Position numbers and translations under genes: made by a program. A stretch of 38,535 nucleotides of DNA from Candidatus Methanophagales archaeon (lineage in GTDB: Archaea; Halobacteriota; Syntropharchaeia; Alkanophagales; Methanospirareceae), in assembly GCA_024699715.1 (NCBI GenBank), contig JANPRD010000013.1, positions 1 to 38,535 of the forward strand, in the 5' to 3' direction. Positions 32,907-38,535 of the stretch are shown here, in pieces (position 1 is the first letter of the stretch; every line of letters begins with the position of its first letter). A model generated the notes under the pieces. That model saw nothing but the letters and a program-made list of their open reading frames with translations, was not told the DNA's origin and did no database searches.

Positions 32907-34088
32907 GTGAGGAAGATTTTGGCATTTTCGTTATTATTCTTGATTTTTTCAATTTTAGTTGGGTGTGCGAGCGGTTATCCGATAAACATTACGGACTCTG
33001 CGGGGAGGAATGTGACGATTAAAGCGCCGATAAAGAAGATAATAGTGTTGAATAGTGATGCTGCGGAAGCGGTGAAGGTGCTCGGCAGGGTTGAAAGCAT
33101 TGTAGGCGTGACTGATAGTGTGAAAAAGAAGAGTTATTATTTTCCAGAGTTGCAGAATAAGGAAACTGTCGGCACTTGGAAGGAATTTGACTACGAGAAG
33201 ATTGCAGAACTTGCGAAGAACGAGACAACTGGCAGGAATGACCCGACGCTTGTGATTACTTACACATTCAAACTTGAGCCTGCGGAGAAATTAGAGGGCA
33301 TTGAGAACATCACAGTTGTCGCTTTTGACTTCTGCAAGGAGGAGAAGTTGAGCGAAGAAGTGGAGAAATTAGGTGAGATTCTCGGTGCGGAGGAGAGGGC
33401 GAATGATTTCATCAATTGGTGGCGTGAGAAGCGTGCTGCTGTTGAAGATGCGGTCTCAGAAAGCATTTCCGCCGAATCCATTTCAGAGGACGAGCTCGCT
33501 AATGAGATTCTGTCATATCTCAGAGCGACATATCTCGGAACGACAGAGGGGCATTTAGATTTAGAGAGGCTGAGGAGGCACGCATGGTTTTATGCCTACG
33601 GCTCAAAGCCATGGGTTTTCATAGAAGGAACTGCGAAGGGCTTGGAAGACATCGCAACGAAAGGAAATGGCTCCGCAGACCACGCAACTTGCACGCTCGC
33701 AGGCGGATACAACATCGCAGGCGAACTCGGTAGTGCATTTCCGCATGTCTCTTGGGAATGGGTGCTTGAACGCAATCCCGATGTGATAATTAAGGGCGTA
33801 TATACCTCAGGATGGGGATGGAGCGGAGTTGAAGAGCCTGCGGAGCTTGTAGATGATATAAAGAGCCGTCCGGGTGCGGATAGCATATTTGCAGTGAAAG
33901 ACAACCGTGTTTATGCATTCTGCAACGAGCTTCTTTACGGAATGGACAGCGTCGTCGGTCTCACATATTGGGCTAAAATCTTCCATCCCTCTGCAAAATT
34001 GAATCCTAAAGAGGTATACACAGAATATTTGGAATTCATGAACTTAACTTATCCTGAAGATAGGATATTTGTATATCCAGAGGTGTGA
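32907..34088 (+). CDS. ABC transporter substrate-binding lipoprotein with dockerin-like insertion
   Basis: From GTG 32907 (SD GAGGTGAAGGAGG) the protein has a signal peptide ending ILVGC (lipobox-like). A FecB/BtuF-type binding fold follows: INITDSAGRNVTIKAPIKKI and SYYFPELQNKETVGT, with lobe two at GGYNIAGELGSAFPHVSWEW and NPDVIIKGVY. Between the lobes, residues ~185-236 carry an extra segment (SEDELANEILSYLRATYLG to HLDLERLRRHAWFYAYGSKP) that matches the N-terminal dockerin-like module of the next gene. It is ~393 residues long. The ligand may be cobalamin, haem or a siderophore; it is not determinable here. It is first of the binding protein-binding protein-permease set. Confidence 0.85.
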   Translation: MRKILAFSLLFLIFSILVGCASGYPINITDSAGRNVTIKAPIKKIIVLNSDAAEAVKVLGRVESIVGVTDSVKKKSYYFPELQNKETVGTWKEFDYEKIAELAKNETTGRNDPTLVITYTFKLEPAEKLEGIENITVVAFDFCKEEKLSEEVEKLGEILGAEERANDFINWWREKRAAVEDAVSESISAESISEDELANEILSYLRATYLGTTEGHLDLERLRRHAWFYAYGSKPWVFIEGTAKGLEDIATKGNGSADHATCTLAGGYNIAGELGSAFPHVSWEWVLERNPDVIIKGVYTSGWGWSGVEEPAELVDDIKSRPGADSIFAVKDNRVYAFCNELLYGMDSVVGLTYWAKIFHPSAKLNPKEVYTEYLEFMNLTYPEDRIFVYPEV

Positions 34089-34091
34089 AAA

Positions 34092-35297
34092 ATGAAAAAG
34101 ATTATATTGGCATTGCTTTTCACATCAATGTTGCTTGCAGTTATGCCTATTGCTTCAGGGAAAGGAATGAAAAAGATACCTGGTGATGCAAATAATGATG
34201 AAAAACTGACTGAAGAGGAGCTTGCGAGTGCAATCATCTCGTATATGCTTGGGGAAGCAGGGCATCTTGAGATAGAAGACTTAAGAGATGCTGCTCATGT
34301 CTACGCATATTGGGGAGGCGAGCCAAAGAGAATTACGGATTCTGCGGGCAGAAATATCACGATATACAAGCCGATAAAGAGAGTTGTTGTGTTTAATAGT
34401 GAGACTGTTGAGACGATGCGTTCGTTAAATGCGAGTGATAAGATTGTTGGAGCATGCAAATATGCGATTCAGAATGATTTGTTTTTCCCAGAGTTCAAAA
34501 ATTTGACAAATGTGGGTTCCGTGTGGTCTCCTAATTACGAGGAGGTGTTAAAATGTCAGCCTGATACGGTCTTTCTCTACGCAACTGTCTCCGTTTCATA
34601 TTGCGATGAGATAGAGAAAACTTTAAAAGAGCTGGATCCAAGCATTACTGTCATTCGTTTTGATTGCTTTAAGCCATCAAGTTATGCGGAGGAAGTGAGG
34701 AAGTTGGGGTATATTCTTGAAAGAGAGGAGGAAGCGGAGGATTTAATAGATTTCTATGAGGGTTTCTTGAGTCAAATATACGACAAAGTGGAAGATATTC
34801 CTGAAGAAAACAGGACAAGAGTATATATTGAGGCTTGGAGACCATATCATACGGCGGGAAATGGCTCTGGATGGCACGAGAAAGTTGAACTTGTCGGTGG
34901 TTACAATATTTTCAGTGACTTTTCTGGTTATTTTGATGTGGATGCGGAGGAAGTTGCGAGGCGTAATCCTGATGTTATAATTAGAATTGCGAAAGAAGAA
35001 GGTGGATATGATACAAGTGATGCGACTGAGTTGAGCGATTTGAGGGACGAAATCATGAATCGTTCAGAGCTTTCTGGGGTTTCCGCAGTGAAGAACGGAA
35101 GGGTTTATGTGATCAGCACAGATATTCTCGGCGGTGTTCGGCATTTCGTTGGCATGGGATATATTGCAAAATGGTTGTATCCCGAAATGTTCAGCGATTT
35201 GAACCCTGAGGAAATTCACAGGCAATACTTAGTAGAATTTCAGGGATTGAGCGAAGATTTGGTCAGCAACGGTGTATTTGTTTATCCCGAACGCTGA
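34092..35297 (+). CDS. ABC transporter substrate-binding protein with N-terminal dockerin-like module
   Basis: This 401-residue paralogue of the preceding protein is separated by three bases. A signal peptide (KKIILALLFTSMLLAVMPIA) is followed by a dockerin/EF-hand-like segment, PGDANNDEKLTEEELASAII and then GHLEIEDLRDAAHVYAYWGG, at residues 30-77. The FecB-type binding fold then starts with KRITDSAGRNITIYKPIKRV and carries VGGYNIFSDFSGYFDVD and RNPDVIIRIA in lobe two. Many Glu/Asp-rich parts suggest a surface location. Two consecutive binding proteins could serve different ligands or help hand over substrate to one permease. Confidence 0.88.
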   Translation: MKKIILALLFTSMLLAVMPIASGKGMKKIPGDANNDEKLTEEELASAIISYMLGEAGHLEIEDLRDAAHVYAYWGGEPKRITDSAGRNITIYKPIKRVVVFNSETVETMRSLNASDKIVGACKYAIQNDLFFPEFKNLTNVGSVWSPNYEEVLKCQPDTVFLYATVSVSYCDEIEKTLKELDPSITVIRFDCFKPSSYAEEVRKLGYILEREEEAEDLIDFYEGFLSQIYDKVEDIPEENRTRVYIEAWRPYHTAGNGSGWHEKVELVGGYNIFSDFSGYFDVDAEEVARRNPDVIIRIAKEEGGYDTSDATELSDLRDEIMNRSELSGVSAVKNGRVYVISTDILGGVRHFVGMGYIAKWLYPEMFSDLNPEEIHRQYLVEFQGLSEDLVSNGVFVYPER

Positions 35298-35313
35298 AGA
35301 AAGGGAGAAGAAC

Positions 35314-36435
35314 ATGACAGGGAACGGCGAAACGGCATCTGAAGCGGTGAAGACAGTGGAAATAATGGAAGAATACAGGAGATTTATAGGACGTAAAGTC
35401 GCTTTTATCATCTCTTGTGTCGTCCTGATTTTCATTCTCGCAGGCGTCTCGGCAACGCTCGGCTCTTACCCCATTACCGTTACAGAGGTCTATTCAATCA
35501 TTTTTCGCTGTCTTTTTCAATCGCCTGAAACAACGAAGGAGGTAATTGTTTGGGATTTGCGCTTACCACGCATTTTGATGGGCATTCTCGCTGGCACAGG
35601 ACTCGCAATCGCAGGAACGATAATGCAGGCAATATTAAGAAATCCGCTCGCAAGCCCTTTCACATTGGGAATCTCCGCAGGTGCGGGCTTCGGCGCAGCG
35701 CTCGCTATTCTACTCGGCGCAGGTCTCGTCGGAGGTAAATATCTCATCATAGGCAACGCATTCATTTTCGCACTTATTCCCACATTCGTGATTATTGGAT
35801 TGACACGCTTCAGAAGAGCCACTCCCGAAACGATGATTCTCGCAGGCATCGCACTCCTCTATATTTTCAGCGCAGCGACCACCTTGCTCATGTATTTCGG
35901 CGAGGCGGAAGCGGTGAAAGAGGCATACTTCTGGATGGTCGGCTCTCTCGGGAAATCTTCCTGGGAGCAACTTATTTTCCAGTTAAAGCTGGGTCCCGCA
36001 TCCATAATAATGCCAGGAGCGGTGCCTGCAGTGCTTATCGTATGCATTATACCGCTCATGTTGAAATCTTGGGACTTGAATGTGATGTCAGCAGGGGACG
36101 AGACTGCGAAAAGTTTGGGCGTTAATGTCGAGCAAACACGCATATTCGTGTTGATTCTCGCATCTCTAATGACCGCTGCAATCGTGAGCTTCACAGGAAC
36201 AATAGGATTCATAGGATTGGTCGCTCCTCACATGTGTCGCATAGTCATCGGTGCGGATAACCGATTTCTGATTCCCGCTTCTGGTCTGCTCGGAGGTGCG
36301 CTTCTACTTGCTGCGGACACCGCTGCGAGAACAATCATGGCACCTGTTATTCTGCCCGTTGGCGTGCTTACCGCTTTCATGGGCGGTCCTTTGTTCCTCT
36401 ACCTCATACTACGCAGGCGAAAGGAGTTCTGGTGA
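35314..36435 (+). CDS. FecCD/BtuC-type ABC transporter permease
   Basis: This is a ~373-residue integral membrane protein with around ten hydrophobic segments. LGSYPITVTEVYSI, WDLRLPRILMGILAGTGLAI, LRNPLASPFTLGISAGAGFG and FTGTIGFIGLVAPHMCR are family signatures; the last region is the coupling helix to the ATPase. The ATG at 35314 (MTGNGETASEAV) follows the upstream stop by 16 bases. The matching ATPase (BtuD/FecE) is not present downstream: the next gene is convergent and overlaps the last 37 bases. The substrate (cobalamin, haem or iron chelate) is unresolved. Confidence 0.9.
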   Translation: MTGNGETASEAVKTVEIMEEYRRFIGRKVAFIISCVVLIFILAGVSATLGSYPITVTEVYSIIFRCLFQSPETTKEVIVWDLRLPRILMGILAGTGLAIAGTIMQAILRNPLASPFTLGISAGAGFGAALAILLGAGLVGGKYLIIGNAFIFALIPTFVIIGLTRFRRATPETMILAGIALLYIFSAATTLLMYFGEAEAVKEAYFWMVGSLGKSSWEQLIFQLKLGPASIIMPGAVPAVLIVCIIPLMLKSWDLNVMSAGDETAKSLGVNVEQTRIFVLILASLMTAAIVSFTGTIGFIGLVAPHMCRIVIGADNRFLIPASGLLGGALLLAADTAARTIMAPVILPVGVLTAFMGGPLFLYLILRRRKEFW

Positions 36436-37142
36436 GCGGGATGCACATCTTTTTCCGTCAGCTCCCACTCCCCCTTTCCTTTGTCAGACTCACGAAGCCA
36501 GATTGCCCAGCAGATAAAAATCTGCGAATATCCGATTTCTTTTGAAAAACGCTCAACTTCACGGATGAAAGCGATGTCGTCGCCCGCATTTATGCCGAAC
36601 TCCTCGCTCAGAACACGCTTAATTACCTTGTCTGGCATTGTTGTGTCAACGCCCGCTTGCATCCGCAGGTATTGAAATGTGACGAGACCAACGCCTTTTA
36701 TTCTACCGATTTCGTCCTCTCGCCATTTCTCAGGCTCCGCTCGCTCCGCCCAACGACGAAGCGCCTCAAAATCGCTCAAGCACTCTCGTTCCTTTAATGC
36801 GTTGAATACTCTGCTCGCAGACACCGCAACATTCCAAACCCTCCGATTTTTCATTATTTTGAGCAGCGAAGTATCATCCGGAGAGCGCTCCGCAAGCTTC
36901 TCAAATGAGTCTATTTCGCCTGTCCTCACGAATTCCTCCCAAAACTTCCTCACACGAGGCACTACAATATTGAAATAATTCAAGCCAATGGAGTCAAGAG
37001 CAGCGTCAACAAGCATTAAAACCGCAGAACCTCCCCAACGCTTGCCTTCTAAACATCTCCTCTCTCCCTCTCTCGCACCCTCAAGCACGCTTGCAAATCG
37101 CTCTTCAAAACGCCTGCGTAGCCACCACCCTCTCTTCGTCAT
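36399..37142 (-). CDS. HhH-GPD-like protein (possible DNA glycosylase relative)
   Basis: This 247-residue protein has a helix-hairpin-helix motif, GRIKGVGLVTFQYLRMQA, followed by GVDTTMPDKVIKRVL. That pattern resembles HhH-GPD repair proteins, with an Asp placed as in the catalytic position, but the usual Lys/Cys cluster motifs are absent. The N-terminal half is helical (AALDSIGLNYFNIVVPRVRK). The function is probably DNA binding or repair; the substrate is unknown. The 3' end overlaps the convergent permease gene by 37 bases. No frame damage. Confidence 0.65.
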   Translation of the reverse strand: MTKRGWWLRRRFEERFASVLEGAREGERRCLEGKRWGGSAVLMLVDAALDSIGLNYFNIVVPRVRKFWEEFVRTGEIDSFEKLAERSPDDTSLLKIMKNRRVWNVAVSASRVFNALKERECLSDFEALRRWAERAEPEKWREDEIGRIKGVGLVTFQYLRMQAGVDTTMPDKVIKRVLSEEFGINAGDDIAFIREVERFSKEIGYSQIFICWAIWLRESDKGKGEWELTEKDVHPAHQNSFRLRSMR

Positions 37143-37228
37143 TTCACAACGAAAACTGCCACCACGCCCTCACACCCTCACACCTTCACACCTACACCAC
37201 ACTCACTCGCACATGCCACTCGCTAAGC
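37143..37228. repeat. CTCACAC simple-repeat tract
   Basis: CCCTCACACCCTCACACCTT-type units occur from about 37165 to 37212, between the HhH gene start and the stop of the APS-kinase-like gene. On the coding (minus) strand the sequence is purine-rich. No gene. Confidence 0.7.
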
Positions 37229-37771
37229 TCACAAGAAATGCTCTTTCACGAAATCCGCTATTTTCTTTGCACACGCCTCCGCACTCATTTTTTCGGTGTC
37301 AACGACGACTTCAGGGTGCAAAGGCGCTTCGTAAGGCACATTCACACCGGGGACTGTCGCCTTCTCTTTCAAAGCCTTCTCGTAGATTCCTGTGGGTGAA
37401 TGCTCCGCCTTCCGCACTCTTTCACGCCGCATCGCCGTTGAAAGCGAGCATTTCACATGAACCTCCGCAAATCTCGGAATAAGCGACCTTGCACGCTCCC
37501 TGAAACGACGACGGTTTGCAGTCGCATCAATAATCACAGGCTGACCGCACTCAACGAGCAACTTCGCCATGTATGCGAGTGCAGCATAAACTATCTCACG
37601 CTCCTCTTCCGAGTATGTGGGATGAGGCGTCAAAAACTTCCTTATCTCGTCAAGCTCAAGAATCTTCGCAGAAACGCCGAAATCTTTGAGCATTTCACGC
37701 AATCTCCTCGCAATCGTCGTCTTCCCGCTTCCTGGAAGCCCAGTCAGCCAGACTGCGAACATATTCACCAC
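37229..37771 (-). CDS. Adenylylsulfate kinase-like protein
   Basis: This 180-residue P-loop kinase has Walker A TGLPGSGKTTIARRL near the N-terminus. Helices around YAALAYMAKLLVECGQPVII follow, as do ATANRRRFRERAR and TGIYEKALKEKATVPGVNV. The segment VNVPYEAPLHPEVVVDTEKM matches the end of APS kinases (CysC), which make PAPS from APS. The usual LDGDxxR motif reads LELDEIRKFL here, which could mean altered substrate use, so the exact activity is uncertain. It lies 9 bases downstream of hisB and may be co-transcribed. Confidence 0.8.
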   Translation of the reverse strand: MVNMFAVWLTGLPGSGKTTIARRLREMLKDFGVSAKILELDEIRKFLTPHPTYSEEEREIVYAALAYMAKLLVECGQPVIIDATANRRRFRERARSLIPRFAEVHVKCSLSTAMRRERVRKAEHSPTGIYEKALKEKATVPGVNVPYEAPLHPEVVVDTEKMSAEACAKKIADFVKEHFL

Positions 37772-37780
37772 TCAAACCGC

Positions 37781-38359
37781 TCAAACTTTCTTGCGGACAA
37801 TCCTCCGCTCTTCAATTTTCGTTGCGTGGTCAAGTGCGATTCCGAGTGCTTTGAAAATCGCTTCCGCAATGTGATGCTCGTTCTCGCCACCCGCATGAAT
37901 GTGCATCGTGAATTTCGCTTCAGATGCGAATGAGCGTAAGAAGTGCAAAATATCTTCTGTTGCGGTATCTTCAATGATGCGATGCGAGAAATTCACACGC
38001 AAAACTGTGAAGCTGCGCTCACTAATGCCTCCAATATCAACAGCACACATCGCAATAGCATCGTCCATCGGCACAATCGCATGCCCGAACCTCACTAATT
38101 TCGCTCTTTCCGATGCAGTGCCGAGTGCTTTTCTGAATGCAGAGCCGAGAGCAATCCCGACATCCTCAACAATATGGTGGCTCAAGTCGCCTTCCGCATT
38201 CAAGCGAATGTCAAAGAAGCCATGCCTCGCAAAAGTCTCAAGCATGTGATTGAAAAAACGCAAAGAAGTGCTAATTTCGCTCTCTCCGACGCCATCTATG
38301 TTAAGAACCACCTCTACTTTCGTCTCCGCTGTCTCACGAGATATGCTTACTTCCCTCAT
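37781..38359 (-). CDS. hisB: Imidazoleglycerol-phosphate dehydratase
   Basis: HisB is the sixth step of histidine synthesis. The 192-residue protein is complete. It starts SISRETAETKVEVVLNIDGV and carries the metal-binding repeats FFNHMLETFARHGFF, SHHIVEDVGIALG and ENEHHIAEAIFKALG with their His/Glu residues, plus VPMDDAIAMCAVDIGG. A single-function archaeal type without a phosphatase domain. The only nearby partner is the APS-kinase-like gene downstream. No other his genes are in the window. Confidence 0.95.
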   Translation of the reverse strand: MREVSISRETAETKVEVVLNIDGVGESEISTSLRFFNHMLETFARHGFFDIRLNAEGDLSHHIVEDVGIALGSAFRKALGTASERAKLVRFGHAIVPMDDAIAMCAVDIGGISERSFTVLRVNFSHRIIEDTATEDILHFLRSFASEAKFTMHIHAGGENEHHIAEAIFKALGIALDHATKIEERRIVRKKV

Positions 38360-38431
38360 TTCTCCTCCCTGTTCTTATCTTCTATTCAAGACACCTCCCG
38401 AGGAATACGCAGGGGGATGTGAATGAGTAAT

Positions 38432-38442
38432 TTTTAAAATAA
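38432..38442 (+). promoter_or_regulatory. Possible TATA box
   Basis: TTTTAAAATAA lies about 20-25 bases before the putative start at 38460. The distance would suit a leaderless archaeal transcript. Confidence 0.35.
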
Positions 38443-38459
38443 GTAAAGAAACCACGCCA

Positions 38460-38535
38460 TTGATTGTGCCGTTTTGGGACAGAGCGGAAAATCCCCGAAA
38501 GAGCACTTGCTCACTGGTGCGCTACGCAAGTTTAA
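38460..38535 (+). CDS. Possible partial gene at right edge
   Basis: A TTG at 38460 (or GTG at 38466) opens a frame reading MIVPFWDRAENPRKSTCSLV that continues off the window edge. It is preceded by a TATA-like element and could be leaderless. The segment is too short to identify, and no Shine-Dalgarno is present. Confidence 0.3.
   Translation, partial: MIVPFWDRAENPRKSTCSLVRYASL

Noticed and set aside
38460-38535. Start of a structured RNA gene (7S or RNase P)
   Set aside because: No recognisable core motifs, and the stretch keeps an open reading frame; listed only as a possible partial gene.

Overview
The window is archaeal and almost certainly from a euryarchaeote with methanogen-type cofactors. 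It carries a CofG for coenzyme F420, a ferredoxin/MvhD-type electron carrier, a TtuA/NcsA tRNA thiolase, a ThiD-ThiN fusion, DUF92, a PGF-CTERM-like surface protein, class III (DUF1628) pilin and A24 prepilin peptidase genes, archaeal SecF, and VapBC/DUF104 antitoxins. Strong Shine-Dalgarno sequences (for example AGGAGGTGAT before the pilin) and frequent GTG/TTG starts fit. The nearest guess is Methanomicrobia/Syntropharchaeia or a relative, by gene content only. I see no tRNA, rRNA or CRISPR array.

Layout. 1-2.1 kb: an edge gene, a beta-class DNA methyltransferase and a DapL-type aminotransferase. 2.2-4 kb: an unknown small gene and an internally duplicated ferredoxin-MvhD protein. 4.1-6 kb: ttuA and trxB. 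6-10 kb: pilin-like membrane proteins, an archaeal STAND ATPase, an A24 prepilin peptidase and a wrecked pilin gene. 10.2-11.3 kb: a VapB/VapC pair plus an orphan antitoxin. 11.3-19.5 kb: MFS transporter; trpF, trpB, an unknown protein and purB in one operon; SAH/MTA deaminase; DUF92. 19.6-24.4 kb: HIT, CBS and metallo-beta-lactamase-fold proteins, cofG and tyrA. 24.4-26.6 kb: a deleted subtilase, a small membrane-anchored protein and secF. 26.7-28.9 kb: an AT-rich three-gene island (PD-(D/E)XK nuclease, EVE/PUA-like reader with a zinc ribbon, methyltransferase). 28.9-32.1 kb: aroD, TOPRIM, THUMP and thiDN. 32.2-36.4 kb: a surface protein and a FecCD/BtuC-type uptake system with two binding proteins. 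36.4-38.5 kb: HhH protein, APS-kinase-like protein, hisB and a possible edge gene.

Two window-wide themes stand out. First, many conserved proteins carry low-complexity insertions (Ser/Ala, Ala/Glu or Gly/Glu/Arg repeats) at surface loops, encoded by simple DNA repeats. The same purine/pyrimidine-biased tracts also fill gene boundaries. Second, at least eight otherwise conserved genes are broken by small frameshifts. Nearly all need just one base skipped, and several lie exactly inside such a repeat. Either this genome has unusually unstable simple repeats or the assembly carries small indels; raw reads would decide.

The best candidate for an undescribed system is the methyltransferase / EVE-zinc-ribbon / PD-(D/E)XK island at 26711-28893, which resembles a restriction-modification or modification-sensing defence cassette. 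The tandem ferredoxin-MvhD protein and the movable dockerin-like module in the two binding proteins are also worth attention.
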